A stretch of DNA of 64,000 bases, from positions 1,736,001 to 1,800,000 of the forward strand of contig OZ246890.1 in NCBI GenBank assembly GCA_965231815.1, written 5' to 3'. How positions within the stretch are numbered: position 1 is the first letter of the stretch; every line of letters starts with the position of its first letter. The translations under genes were made by a program, and so were the position numbers. Source of the DNA: JAPPFW01 sp965231815. GTDB lineage: Bacteria; Actinomycetota; Acidimicrobiia; Spongiisociales; Spongiisociaceae. Shown here in pieces: positions 8,550 through 17,354 of the stretch. Below the pieces are notes generated by a model that saw only the letters and a program-made list of their open reading frames with translations, was not told the DNA's origin and did not search any database.

Positions 8550-9308
8550 ATGGGGTATGACACGAAACCGCCGGACGGATACGATGCTCGGGAATACCCC
8601 CCGGTCGCGGTCACCGTCGATATAGTCACCTTCACGATCGTCGACGACCAACTCCGGCTCCTGCTGGTCCGGCGCGGTCAGGATCCACACAAAGGCCGTT
8701 GGGCCTTGCCGGGAGGCTTCGTACGTGATGACGAGGACCTTGAGACGGCGGCCCTGCGTGAGCTTCACGAGGAGACCGGGGTGGTTGTCGAGCCGCGCTA
8801 TCTGGAGCAGTTGGGCACGTACGGCAACCCCGGACGCGATCCCCGGATGCGGGTGGTCACCGTCGCCTACTGGGCCATCCTCGCCAACCTCCCTGAACTG
8901 CAGGGAGGAGGAGACGCCGCCGATGCGCGCCTGTTCCCGGTGATGATGGTCGAAGCCGACGCTCTCCAGCTGGCTTTCGACCACGGCAAGATCATCCGAG
9001 ACGCGGTAGAGCGGGTGCGTTCCAAGCTTGAATACACCACCCTCGCGGCCCGGTTCTGCCCGCCGGAGTTCACTATCAGTCAACTGCGGAGGGTCTACGA
9101 AGCGGTATGGAACGCCCGTCTGGAACCGGCCAACTTTCACCGCAAGGTCAGGGGTACTCCGGACTACCTGCGCTCGACGGGGCATCGAACCGAACCGAGT
9201 CCGACCGGCGGGCGACCGGCCGAGAAGTACAGGACCGGAGACGCTCCATACATTTCTTCGCCGATCCGAAGGTCAGGGACCACCAAGAGGAAGCGTCCTC
9301 CCGGCTGA
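8550..9308 (+). CDS. Nudix domain transcriptional regulator, NrtR-like
   Basis: The 252-residue protein has an N-terminal Nudix domain (box at about residues 55-78: GGFVRDDEDLETAALRELHE then ETGVV) and a C-terminal winged helix (EFTISQLRRVYEAVW...ANFHRKV). This is the layout of NrtR regulators, which sense ADP-ribose or related nucleotides and control NAD or pentose metabolism. The E-x7-RE-x2-EE residues are all present, so hydrolase activity is not excluded. After about residue 200 the tail is Pro/Arg/Gly-rich and probably disordered. It is transcribed away from the VWA/ARPP-1 gene and probably controls both. Confidence 0.85.
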   Translation: MGYDTKPPDGYDAREYPPVAVTVDIVTFTIVDDQLRLLLVRRGQDPHKGRWALPGGFVRDDEDLETAALRELHEETGVVVEPRYLEQLGTYGNPGRDPRMRVVTVAYWAILANLPELQGGGDAADARLFPVMMVEADALQLAFDHGKIIRDAVERVRSKLEYTTLAARFCPPEFTISQLRRVYEAVWNARLEPANFHRKVRGTPDYLRSTGHRTEPSPTGGRPAEKYRTGDAPYISSPIRRSGTTKRKRPPG

Positions 9309-9501
9309 GCTCCGGCCCGCATTCATCCGGAAATGAGCCAGGTCGACGAATGCCCGACCGCCAGGAATCGTCCACCGGCGATGGCCACCGCGCCATCCGC
9401 AATGAACTGGCATCCTGCGGGGTTGGGAGTCATCGATTCAAGATCACATCGGTCCTGGGACAGGTCCGTGAACTAACCGTGTCGACTGCGTGAGGATTCC
9501 G

Positions 9502-9729
9502 CTACAAACGGTCCTGCTCATTCGTTTCGGATCGGACGCGCCGTCTGCGCAGGATGATCAAACCAACACCGAGCAAGGCAATCAACGAAATACCGATAGC
9601 TAAGACTTGCCGGCCTTCTGCGTGGTTGCTTGGCGGATCCGGCGTTGGAATGGACCCGTCCGGTGGGTAGCCCATACCGAATACCCGCTCGAGTTCGCCC
9701 GTCGTCGGTCTCGGGTCGCAGTTCCTCAA
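9502..9729 (-). CDS. Possible small C-terminally anchored membrane protein
   Basis: The frame encodes about 75 residues. A Pro/Thr-rich segment is followed by one hydrophobic helix (VLAIGISLIALLGVGLIIL) and a basic tail RRRRVRSE. This resembles the cell-wall/membrane anchor end of surface proteins, without a visible LPXTG. No signal peptide is found upstream, and the start (TTG 9729) is uncertain. It may be a remnant of a larger gene. Function unknown. Confidence 0.3.
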   Translation of the reverse strand: MRNCDPRPTTGELERVFGMGYPPDGSIPTPDPPSNHAEGRQVLAIGISLIALLGVGLIILRRRRVRSETNEQDRL

Positions 9730-9793
9730 GATAGAGATGCTTCCGGGTTTTGGTGTACCGGATCACTGTAGCTACCATGCAGCGTCGAAGCGG

Positions 9794-9868
<75 letters not shown>

Positions 9869-9874
9869 CGATCC

Positions 9875-9910
9875 GAAAAGACCCGGGCCCGCCCGGGTCT
9901 TTCCTTTTCC
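9875..9910 (+). terminator. Rho-independent terminator after tRNA-fMet
   Basis: A 10-bp stem (AGACCCGGGC/GCCCGGGTCT, 9879-9900) with a 2-nt loop is followed by TTCCTTTTCC and preceded by an A-run. It sits 10 bp after the tRNA. Confidence 0.8.
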
Positions 9911-9940
9911 GCGTATGGTGTGCTTGTCGCCGACGTGTTG

Positions 9941-10321
9941 CTAGTGTCCCGAGTCGGAAGTTCGCTGAAGGTTGCAGGTAACCACCCGGCGTGCTTCCGG
10001 TACAGACCCGGGTTAAGACCGCGAAAACCAAACTACCGGCATGGATCGCTCGCCGGTGGGTCCCACCCCCAACCGCCGCCTCCTCGGCGTCGAAACGCGT
10101 CCCGCCAACCCCTAGCCTGGCCAAACCATAGGCAAGGCAGAAGAAAAACCAAGATGATCCCAACCCCGGTCCGGTCGGTACCTGACCCAACCGTCGGTGC
10201 TTACGGTTACCAACCAGTATGCAGACCGGGTGTGACAGATTCCCCCGGCTGTCGGGTTACGCCCGTCGGAAAGATTTCGCGATCTCCCAAACACAAGCGA
10301 AACAACGATTCAGGACACTAG
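9941..10321. mobile_element. MITE family C, copy 1
   Basis: A 381-bp non-coding element. The ends are CTAGTGTCCCGAGTCG and, inverted, CTAGTGTCCTGAATCG, so CTAG is either the duplicated target or part of the end. About 350 bp of the interior match a second copy at 60518 (shared: AAGACCGCGAAAACCAAACT, AAAGATTTCGCGATCTCCC). No transposase is encoded. Its right CTAG is also the left CTAG of the adjacent family A element. Confidence 0.7.
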
Positions 10322-10435
10322 GAGAGTGCTGAAAAACGAGTCTTTCGGGGTTCGGTGGTCGGCAAACCGCCTGGTCAGAGGGTTGCGGGTTAGCGGCTGA
10401 ACTCCTTTGTGCGGGGTTTCTCAGCACTCTCCTAG
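10318..10435. mobile_element. MITE family A, copy 1
   Basis: A 118-bp non-coding element: CTAG, then terminal inverted repeats GAGAGTGCTGAAAAACG / GAGAGTGCTGAGAAACC, then CTAG. It lies in the opposite orientation to copies 2-4. It abuts a family C element, with which it shares a CTAG. Confidence 0.8.
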
Positions 10436-10496
10436 CTTGTTGCTCTTCATTGCCATACATAACTGATCCCAGATATGTGGCTATTAGGCTTGCCGG

Positions 10497-11069
10497 ATGA
10501 ACAAAGGCGGTCCCGAGTCCCAGGACAACCTGGTGGAATCCGTATTCGAGGCGATGCGTCGAAGGCGCATGCATCGGGTGTTCAAGCCCGAACTTCCGAG
10601 TCGGGACATTCTCGACAAACTGGTATATGCGGCAGGAAGGGCACAGGTCGCGCGTCCGGGGATACGCCATCTGATCGTCGTAACCGATTCACGTCTGGTA
10701 CGCACGGTACGCCAGGCATGTCCCGGCTTCGTCAACAACGCTCCCGCGCTCATAGTGATCTGCAGCGACCTCAACGAGGCTCAAGAGGTTATGGGTCCTC
10801 GAGGAGTTGAGATGGTTACTCGATTGGATGCGGGTGCATCCGCGGCTTTTGTCACTATCGCCGCCCCGGCCCTCGGGATCGGCGTGTGCAAGGTAACCAG
10901 CTGGACCGAGGAGGTCGTGCAAGCCATCTTCGGACTTCCACCTCACATCAGGCCGGAAGTTCTCATGGCGGCCGGGTACCCGGTGGTTAACCACCCCAAG
11001 CCCGTGAAAGGATTCCACCCCAGCGTTCACTACGATCGTTACGGGGAAGATCGGAGCGAGACCCGGTGA
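10497..11069 (+). CDS. Nitroreductase family protein
   Basis: The 190-residue protein has the flavin-binding pattern of nitroreductases: an N-terminal VFEAMRRRRMHRVFKPELPS (phosphate-binding arginines), GRAQVARPGIRHLIVV, and a C-terminal GLPPHIRPEVLMAAGYP. It should be a homodimeric FMN oxidoreductase; its substrate cannot be predicted. It overlaps the DUF6092 gene by 4 nt (GTGA), so the two are probably co-translated. Confidence 0.85.
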   Translation: MNKGGPESQDNLVESVFEAMRRRRMHRVFKPELPSRDILDKLVYAAGRAQVARPGIRHLIVVTDSRLVRTVRQACPGFVNNAPALIVICSDLNEAQEVMGPRGVEMVTRLDAGASAAFVTIAAPALGIGVCKVTSWTEEVVQAIFGLPPHIRPEVLMAAGYPVVNHPKPVKGFHPSVHYDRYGEDRSETR

Positions 11070-11386
11070 TCGATACCGTATCCGACGACCCGCTCTTCGA
11101 CTTCGTCCTATACCTGGTTACGTCCGCCCGGCTCACCCTGGATGAGCGGGCTATCTACGGCTCGTTCCGCCTAATAGAGGGCGCCAGCCGCCTCATCGAA
11201 TCGGCCGAAGATGTCGAGGGGCTCGATCCTGACGGTTTCCTGCGGTCCATGCGCGACTCCATAGATCAGAACAAGGCACGGATGATGCTCGACAAGGAGG
11301 GCTTCCGGGAGTGGCTCACCGACCTTGCCGCCGGTATGGCTTCCGAAGCGGTGAAACGCAGTCTGGAAGAATCGCATGTGGGGTAA
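11066..11386 (+). CDS. DUF6092-like protein
   Basis: The 106-residue helical protein (FDFVLYLVTSARLTLDE, YGSFRLIEGASRLIE) resembles DUF6092, a small actinobacterial family of unknown function. The GTG start overlaps the nitroreductase stop (GTGA), indicating translational coupling and a related role. Confidence 0.6.
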   Translation: MIDTVSDDPLFDFVLYLVTSARLTLDERAIYGSFRLIEGASRLIESAEDVEGLDPDGFLRSMRDSIDQNKARMMLDKEGFREWLTDLAAGMASEAVKRSLEESHVG

Positions 11387-11469
11387 CGGCCGGGATCCGA
11401 GCAACACCTCGGCCTCGGGTTCCCATCAAGCCTTGTCGGTTAATGGTCTCCACGACCGGGGAAGGGCTG

Positions 11470-12789
11470 TCAGCGCGCCGCATCCAGCGCGCCGCGGATA
11501 CCGTCTACGAGTTCGGTAACGCCCGCATCGTCGAGGATTAGCGGGGGAGAGATCTGGATGGCGTGCCCGAACAGTATCCGGGTAAGGATCCCGTGGTCGC
11601 GCAGTGACCGTCCCACCCGGTCGGGCATTCCGGGATCATCCTCCACTGCGTCGAGGTTCAACTGCACCGCGGCCATCGCTCCGGCACCCGAACGCACCTC
11701 GCCTACCAAGGGATGGTCGGATAGGGGATTGAGTCCGGTGGCCAGTTTGGCCTCCAGCCCGACCGCCGCCCGTACGATCCCTTCCCGCTCCATGATGTCG
11801 AGGTTGGCGTTGGCTGCCGCCGCTACCGTGGCATGTCCGGTATAGGTGTAGCCGTGACGCCACATCCCGGCGCCTCCTTCGAACCACGGTTCGGCTATCC
11901 AGGGGGACACGATTACCGCCCCGAGAGGTAGGTATCCCGAGGTTATGCCCTTGGCGCAGGTGATGAGGTCCGGAGTCAGATCCCAGCGTTCGCTGGCGAA
12001 CCACCTACCGGTTCTTCCGAAGCCGGTTATGACCTCGTCTGCAATAAACAGCACCCCGGCGTCCCGGCAGATGCCCCGTACTTTCTCGAGGTAACCGGGA
12101 GGAGGCCCCAGCACGCCACCGGCGCCTATGACCGGCTCGCATATGAACGCGGCCACGTTCTCGGCGCCCAATTCCTCCAAGGTCTCGACGAGGTCGTCGT
12201 GTGAATCCCATCCGACTACGCGAGTGTCCGCCATCAGCTTTCCGTACCCGTCGAGGTTGGCGGAGATCCCGGCCACGCTTGTGCCGGCCGTGTGCATACC
12301 GTGGTACCCCCGGAATCGGCTCAGAATGTAGGTTCGTTGGGGTTGGCCCTTGACCTTGTGGTACAGGCGGGAGAGCTTGACGGCGGTATCCACCGAGTCC
12401 GAGCCTCCGCTGGTCAGAAACGAAACGCTGCCGGGTACGGGGGCGATTTCGGAGATTCGCTCGGTGAGTTCCATGACCGGGGGGTTGGTCAGGTCACCGA
12501 AGGTGTGGTACGTCTCGAGCTGCTGCATCTGGCTGAACGCAGCCTGTGCGATCTCGGTACGGCCATGACCGATATTGCAGTACCAGAGGCTGGCGGTGGC
12601 GTCCAGATAGCGGCGACCCGCAGAGTCGTAAACGTAATAACCGTCGGCTCGCTCGAGGATCAAAGCCGAACCTCGGGTGATGGCCCTCATATCGGCGAAC
12701 GGATGCCAGAATTTCGTCACGTTTACTCCCGAGCTGTCGGCTTCGCGATACTGCACCAAGACCCGGGCCAAGGACGAGGAAGGTTCCAT
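11470..12789 (-). CDS. Class III aminotransferase (omega-aminotransferase)
   Basis: The 439-residue PLP enzyme has the class III features: the N-terminal HPFADMRAITRGSALILERA, the cofactor Gly/Ser block FLTSGGSDSVDTAVKL, the Asp that holds the pyridine ring in LFIADEVITGFGRTG, and the Schiff-base lysine in ITCAKGITSGYLPLG. It transfers amino groups from an amine or omega-amino acid to an oxo-acid acceptor; the substrate is not evident. ATG 12789 and the internal ATG of MRAITRG are possible starts; the longer one keeps the VTKFWHPF block. No operon partner. Confidence 0.9.
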   Translation of the reverse strand: MEPSSSLARVLVQYREADSSGVNVTKFWHPFADMRAITRGSALILERADGYYVYDSAGRRYLDATASLWYCNIGHGRTEIAQAAFSQMQQLETYHTFGDLTNPPVMELTERISEIAPVPGSVSFLTSGGSDSVDTAVKLSRLYHKVKGQPQRTYILSRFRGYHGMHTAGTSVAGISANLDGYGKLMADTRVVGWDSHDDLVETLEELGAENVAAFICEPVIGAGGVLGPPPGYLEKVRGICRDAGVLFIADEVITGFGRTGRWFASERWDLTPDLITCAKGITSGYLPLGAVIVSPWIAEPWFEGGAGMWRHGYTYTGHATVAAAANANLDIMEREGIVRAAVGLEAKLATGLNPLSDHPLVGEVRSGAGAMAAVQLNLDAVEDDPGMPDRVGRSLRDHGILTRILFGHAIQISPPLILDDAGVTELVDGIRGALDAAR

Positions 12790-13163
12790 GTGCCGACCGG
12801 TCGGGATAGTCGATCACCAACTACCGGTTCCGGTGCATGCGAACCGTGGAAACCTCGATTCGAATCGACCATGAGGTGGCGCCTCCGTACCGACTACAGG
12901 TTACCAAGCGGCATGATCGAGGATCAACAACGTATCCGGTCCCGGTTTCCAAGTCCTCCTGGTTGACCGACGTTGCCTGCTGCAGTGGGCGGTCTTTCTG
13001 CCTGAGGTGCTTTGAATGAGACGTACCCCATTGAGTCGTGGGCTCCCATGGGCCTCGTGTTGGTTGCCGGTGGTTCAGATTGTCTTCGATCAGGATTATT
13101 CTGTATGGAAACGGGCAGTACGGTAAGACCGGGTAGATGGCGGATATGAAGAGGTACGGGTAG
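12790..13163. other. Divergent intergenic region with a micro-ORF before marR
   Basis: This 374-bp gap separates two divergent genes and should hold both promoters. A 12-bp direct repeat CGGGTAGATGGC occurs at 13130-13141 and 13157-13168. Because of it, ATG 13137 opens an 8-codon frame (MADMKRYG) whose TAG directly precedes the marR ATG. Nothing else is recognisable. Confidence 0.4.
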
Positions 13164-13664
13164 ATGGCCGAACCGGATCCAAGCGACCACATCGAGTGGA
13201 AGATCCACCAGTGGGAACAGATCCTTCCCGGAAGCGGCTTCGATCGGATCGAACCGGCGGCCCGCATCCTGCAGCTTGGCGCCGTGATCGTCCGGGAGAT
13301 GGACAAGATCGCCAAAGAGGAAGGGCTGATAAACCAGGGTGACTATCAGGTGCTGTCGATCCTGCGCATCAGTCACCATCTCGGTGAGGAGATGACCATT
13401 ACCGACGTCGCCACCCGGCTCGGGTCAACCACCGCCACGATGGTCAATCGGGTGGACCGTCTCGAAGCACTCGGATACGTTAGGCGGACCCCGCATCCCA
13501 CCGACCGTCGAGCTCTGTACCTGGCCGTCACGCCCGAAGGTATCGCCTGCGTTCAGCGAATAGTTGTCCTGCGTACCCGGAGACGGGAACGGTGGCTTGC
13601 CTGCCTGACCGACGAGGAACGCGCCACCCTTACGGAGCTGCTCGGCAAGCTCGCCTCGGCGTGA
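13164..13664 (+). CDS. MarR family transcriptional regulator
   Basis: The 166-residue protein has the MarR winged-helix: DYQVLSILRIS, the recognition region TITDVATRLGSTTATMVNRVDRLEALGYV, and the wing RRTPHPTDRRALYLAVTPEG. Dimerisation helices flank it. It is divergent from the aminotransferase and lies upstream of the convergent etf genes, any of which could be targets. A GAGG lies 10 nt upstream of the ATG. Confidence 0.9.
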   Translation: MAEPDPSDHIEWKIHQWEQILPGSGFDRIEPAARILQLGAVIVREMDKIAKEEGLINQGDYQVLSILRISHHLGEEMTITDVATRLGSTTATMVNRVDRLEALGYVRRTPHPTDRRALYLAVTPEGIACVQRIVVLRTRRRERWLACLTDEERATLTELLGKLASA

Positions 13665-13755
13665 TTGGCGGCCGAGGTATCAACAACAGCAACCGGTTAC
13701 CCATCCGTGGCTCGAGTCGGTTGCCCAAACCCGCGACAAAGTTGTGGGAAAAGGC

Positions 13756-14706
13756 TCAGGCTCTGGTCCGGAGCTCCTCGGTTAGCTTAGGAAGTACCTG
13801 ATGGAGGTCACCGACGATCCCCAGGTCGGCAACCGAGAAGATCGGCGCTTCAGGGTCTTTGTTGATGGCCACGATGCGTTTGGAGTTCTTCATGCCCACC
13901 AAGTGCTGCATGGCTCCTGAAATACCGCACGCCATGTACACCTCGGGTTTGACGGTCTTTCCGGTCTGGCCTACCTGTTTTGCATAAGGTACCCACCCGG
14001 CGTCCACGATGGCGCGGGTGGCCCCGGTAGCGGCATGCAGGGGTTCCGCGACCGCCTCGATCAGGGCGTAGGACTCGGCGTCGCCCAATCCTCTCCCACC
14101 GCTGACGATTACCTTGGCGTCACTGAGTTGGGGTCCCTCGGCCCGCTCCACGATCCGGTCGATCACTCTGGGTGACCCGGCATGGCCGGTTTCCGGCAGC
14201 GTGCGGGTTTCGGTCCTCGTCACCGAACCCCCCGTAGGCTCGGCGCTGAAAGACTTGGGCCGTATCAGAACCAGATAAGGAGCGGGGCCGGTGAAGGCGG
14301 TACGCACGATATGGCTCCCGCCGAATATCTCGCTGGTGACAGAGCAGTCTTCGTCGAAATCAAGACCCACCGCGTTGGAGATGATCGGGCGGTCGAGTCG
14401 GGCAGCCAGCCTTCCGGCCACATCCCGTCCCAGATAGGTCTGGGCGAACAGGATCGCCTGCGGAGTCTCCTCCTCAACCAAACCCTCCATGACGTGAGCA
14501 ACTGCCGCGGCGGGGAGGTCGCTTCCGCCCTGCAGGTGGTACACCGTCCCGGCGCCGTAAGCTCCCAGCGTCTCGATCGCGGCGCCCGTTCCATCGCCCA
14601 GGTAGGCCACTGCTACCGGGCCTACGGAAGCGGCCTTCGTGATCACTTCGAGGGCGGACTCGCCCGGGCCGTCGTCCGCATGCTCCGCGAATACCAGTAT
14701 CGACAT
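13756..14706 (-). CDS. etfA: Electron transfer flavoprotein subunit alpha
   Basis: The 316-residue protein has the N-terminal ETF domain and the C-terminal FAD domain with the family signature (KVIVSGGRGLGDAE, then YMACGISGAMQHLVGM and IVAINKDPEAPIF). With EtfB it forms the soluble heterodimer that takes electrons from acyl-CoA or other flavin dehydrogenases to the quinone pool. Its ATG immediately follows the etfB stop codon, so the pair is one transcription unit. Confidence 0.95.
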   Translation of the reverse strand: MSILVFAEHADDGPGESALEVITKAASVGPVAVAYLGDGTGAAIETLGAYGAGTVYHLQGGSDLPAAAVAHVMEGLVEEETPQAILFAQTYLGRDVAGRLAARLDRPIISNAVGLDFDEDCSVTSEIFGGSHIVRTAFTGPAPYLVLIRPKSFSAEPTGGSVTRTETRTLPETGHAGSPRVIDRIVERAEGPQLSDAKVIVSGGRGLGDAESYALIEAVAEPLHAATGATRAIVDAGWVPYAKQVGQTGKTVKPEVYMACGISGAMQHLVGMKNSKRIVAINKDPEAPIFSVADLGIVGDLHQVLPKLTEELRTRA

Positions 14707-15465
14707 CTATATCACCTTTGCTGTCTCTAGAAACTCGACAATCCTCAGATGGCCCGTCCCGTCGTCGGCGACGATTACCCCGGATTCCCGTTCCGACGCC
14801 GGAGTTACCGATACAACTTGCTGGCGGGGATCACCTCCGACCGCAAGGTCAGCGGAAGTAAGCCGGTCCACCGGCTTCTTCTTGGCGGCCATGATTCCTC
14901 GAAAGGTGGGGTAGCGGGGCTCCACCGCACCTGCGGTTACGGCCAGCAAGGCCGGTAGATCGGTCTCGACGACATCGGACCCGGCCGACGTCTGGCGTTC
15001 GACTCTCAGGCCGGCCCCGGCGATCTCGATCTTGCGGGCGTAGGTCAGGGCCGGTACCTCGAGTAACTCCGCCATCATCTGGGGTACGACCCCGGAGTAT
15101 CCGTCGGTGGATTCGACACCGGCCACCAGCACGTCGAAACCCTCCCGCCGGGCGGCCGCGGCCAGTACCTTGGCGGTTGTCAACGCATCGCTGCCGACGA
15201 GGCTCGGATCGTCGATGAGCACCGCCTTGTCAACCCCCATCGCCAAGGCTTGGCGGATTCCTTGCATAGTACCCGTCGGACCCATCGAGACCAGGGTTAC
15301 CGAACCGCCCGTCTTCTCACCGAGTTGGAGACCCACCTCGATACCGTAGCGGTCGGTGTCATCCAGTATCTGTTCCGGTGGGCGTACCAGACGGTGATTA
15401 GCCGGGTCTAGCGATGAGGGGGAGGCAGGGTCCGGGATCTGCTTTACACATACCACCACCTGCAT
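14707..15465 (-). CDS. etfB: Electron transfer flavoprotein subunit beta
   Basis: The 252-residue subunit starts at ATG 15465 (MQVVVCVKQIPDP), preceded by AAGGAGT 7 nt upstream; the frame is open 34 codons further but without homology. Family features include TDRYGIEVGLQL, GPTGTMQGIRQALAMGVDKA, and YPTFRGIMAAKKKP near the C-terminus. It binds AMP and docks with partner dehydrogenases. First gene of the etfBA pair. Confidence 0.95.
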   Translation of the reverse strand: MQVVVCVKQIPDPASPSSLDPANHRLVRPPEQILDDTDRYGIEVGLQLGEKTGGSVTLVSMGPTGTMQGIRQALAMGVDKAVLIDDPSLVGSDALTTAKVLAAAARREGFDVLVAGVESTDGYSGVVPQMMAELLEVPALTYARKIEIAGAGLRVERQTSAGSDVVETDLPALLAVTAGAVEPRYPTFRGIMAAKKKPVDRLTSADLAVGGDPRQQVVSVTPASERESGVIVADDGTGHLRIVEFLETAKVI

Positions 15466-15590
15466 GTTTGTGACTCCTTGTTTGGTAATTGTCGTTGGGG
15501 AGGAGGGTAATGGACGATTCGTACCGTCCGGGCAAGCGGGAATCATAGCCGTGGACGTATCGGTCACCTAGGTGGGTACCCGAAAACGGT

Positions 15591-15707
15591 CTAGGAGGGT
15601 GCTGAGAAACCCCGTACAAAGGGGTTCAGCCGCTAACCCACAACTCCATGACCAGGCGGTTTGCCGACCACCTAACCCCGTAAGACTCGTTTTTTGGACC
15701 TTCCTAG
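15591..15707. mobile_element. MITE family A, copy 2
   Basis: A 117-bp element from CTAG to CTAG with ends GAGGGTGCTGAGAAACC and, inverted, GAAGGTCCAAAAAACGA. The interior matches copies 3 and 4 (TACAAAGGGGTTCA, GACCAGGCGGTTTGCC). Lies between etfB and deoA. Confidence 0.8.
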
Positions 15708-15752
15708 GAGACAGTCACCCTCCGGGTGGCCGCCATGGTAGCGAGATCATAA

Positions 15753-17042
15753 TCAAACCTCGTCAATAATGAGCGGCCGGGGCGGTGGAGGCTCGCCGTT
15801 GATCCGGAATGCTTCCTGCGTCCTGGCCGAAGCCGCTCCGATCATCCGGTTGTCGTTGAATCGCAGGGTGGCGAGTTCGTCATCAGGCGAGACCCGGTCC
15901 CCGACCTTGACAGCCAGGGAAATACCTGCTGCGTGATCGATGTGGTCGTCCATGGTTTGCCGTCCGGCCCCGAGGCTCATAGCTGCCAGACCAATCTCCA
16001 TGGCGTCGATCGACGCCACGTATCCTGCTTGCCGGGCAGCAACAGTGTGTGCCTGACCTGCTTTGGGGAGCAGGTCAGGGTGCGCCACGACGGAAGGATC
16101 GCCGCCTTGGGCGCGGATCATTTCCTCGAGTTTCTCAAGTCCTGATCCCGACCCGATAGCCTCGTCGATACGTGAAGCAGGGTCATCGATAGCGGCTTCG
16201 TCAAGCATCCCCACCGCCAACTGCTTCACTAATGCGAGTAGGTCAGCGGGTCCGGTACCGGCAAGGACCGAGATTGCCTCCTTTATCTCGTTGGCGTTAC
16301 CTACTTCGAAACCCAAGGGCTGATCCATGCGGGTGAGGTAGGCCCGCACTCGTGTCCCGTGCAACTCACCGATCCGTACCATGGCTCCGGCCAGTTCCCG
16401 TGCTCTATCCGTCGTTTCCATGAAGGCGCCGGCGCCGACCTTGATGTCCAGGACCAAAGCGTCCAGCCCCTCCGCCAGTTTCTTGGACATGATCGACGAG
16501 CTGATGAGCGGGATCGAGGCCACCGTGGCTGTGGTATCCCGCAGGGCGTAGAGGATCTTGTCGGCCGGGACGATCCGTTCCGATTGGCCGGCTATCACCA
16601 CCCCGCAGGTCTCCACCACCTCGGCGAACTCGGCAGGCGAGAGCGAGGTGCGGAAGCCTGGAATGGATTCCAGCTTGTCGAGAGTACCGCCGGTATGACC
16701 CAGCCCACGTCCCGACATCATCGGAACTGCAACCCCACACGCCGCTACCAGGGGAGCGAGGCAGATGCTCACCTTGTCTCCCACCCCACCGGTGGAGTGC
16801 TTGTCAACCTTGGGAATCGGGCTAGGTATGTCCAGACGATCCCCGGAGTCGATCATGGCGGTGGTGAAGTCGGCGAGTTCCTGGTCATCCATACCCCGGA
16901 AGTAGATGGCCATGAGCATGGCGGCCGCCTGGTATCTAGGTATCGAACCGTCGACCACTCCCGCCAGGAAGCTCCGTATCTCGTTCGGATCCAGGAATCC
17001 CCCGTCTCGCTTGTGGCGAATCAACTCGCGTGTAGTGCGCAC
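15753..17042 (-). CDS. deoA: Thymidine / pyrimidine-nucleoside phosphorylase
   Basis: The 429-residue protein has the full family signature KVDKHSTGGVGDKVSI (phosphate binding) and SGRGLGHTGGTLDKLESIPG, plus an N-terminal helical domain (ELIRHKRDGG...EIRSFLAGVVDG). It phosphorolyses pyrimidine (deoxy)nucleosides to base and sugar-1-phosphate. The upstream upp gene would recapture the released uracil, so the operon upp-ATL-deoA is a pyrimidine salvage unit. Confidence 0.93.
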   Translation of the reverse strand: MRTTRELIRHKRDGGFLDPNEIRSFLAGVVDGSIPRYQAAAMLMAIYFRGMDDQELADFTTAMIDSGDRLDIPSPIPKVDKHSTGGVGDKVSICLAPLVAACGVAVPMMSGRGLGHTGGTLDKLESIPGFRTSLSPAEFAEVVETCGVVIAGQSERIVPADKILYALRDTTATVASIPLISSSIMSKKLAEGLDALVLDIKVGAGAFMETTDRARELAGAMVRIGELHGTRVRAYLTRMDQPLGFEVGNANEIKEAISVLAGTGPADLLALVKQLAVGMLDEAAIDDPASRIDEAIGSGSGLEKLEEMIRAQGGDPSVVAHPDLLPKAGQAHTVAARQAGYVASIDAMEIGLAAMSLGAGRQTMDDHIDHAAGISLAVKVGDRVSPDDELATLRFNDNRMIGAASARTQEAFRINGEPPPPRPLIIDEV

Positions 17043-17057
17043 GTTTCTCTCAGATCC

Positions 17058-17354
17058 TCACCAATCGACAGCCACCCGGTTGCTTTCTACGGAGAACCCC
17101 TCGGACACCAAATGGCGAGCGTGTTCATCCTCCTTGCCGGGGACCAATCGTCCGGAAGCGGTCACCACCCGCCACCACGGCAAGCCGGTAGACCGGGCGA
17201 GGAGTTGTCCGACCGCGCGGGCCGCTCCCGGTCGCCCCACTTGGGCTGCGATCTGTCCGTAGGTGGTGATTTCACCGGTTCGTAACTCGGCGACAGCCAG
17301 ATTGACTCGGTTGGCGAAGCCGGCCCGTTCATCGGCGGCCGACATGATGGTCAT
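17058..17354 (-). CDS. Alkyltransferase-like protein (MGMT family, Trp in place of catalytic Cys)
   Basis: The 98-residue protein contains only the DNA-binding domain of O6-alkylguanine transferases: TTYGQIAAQVGRPGAARAVGQ (recognition helix with Arg finger) and LPWWRVV, where methyltransferases have PCHRV. The cysteine is thus replaced by Trp, as in ATL proteins, which flag alkylated bases for excision repair rather than removing the alkyl group. ATG 17354 overlaps the upp stop (ATGA); the longer frame upstream is a shadow of upp. Confidence 0.85.
   Translation of the reverse strand: MTIMSAADERAGFANRVNLAVAELRTGEITTYGQIAAQVGRPGAARAVGQLLARSTGLPWWRVVTASGRLVPGKEDEHARHLVSEGFSVESNRVAVDW

Noticed and set aside
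9941..10435. Possible CRISPR-like or tandem array
   Set aside because: The repeats are two different single elements with inverted ends, not regularly spaced direct repeats; no cas genes are present.
10475..10810. Plus-strand frame over the nitroreductase start
   Set aside because: A shadow of the nitroreductase in another frame.
12821..13379. Minus-strand frames opposite marR
   Set aside because: Shadows of the marR coding strand and its promoter; no ribosome site or family resemblance.
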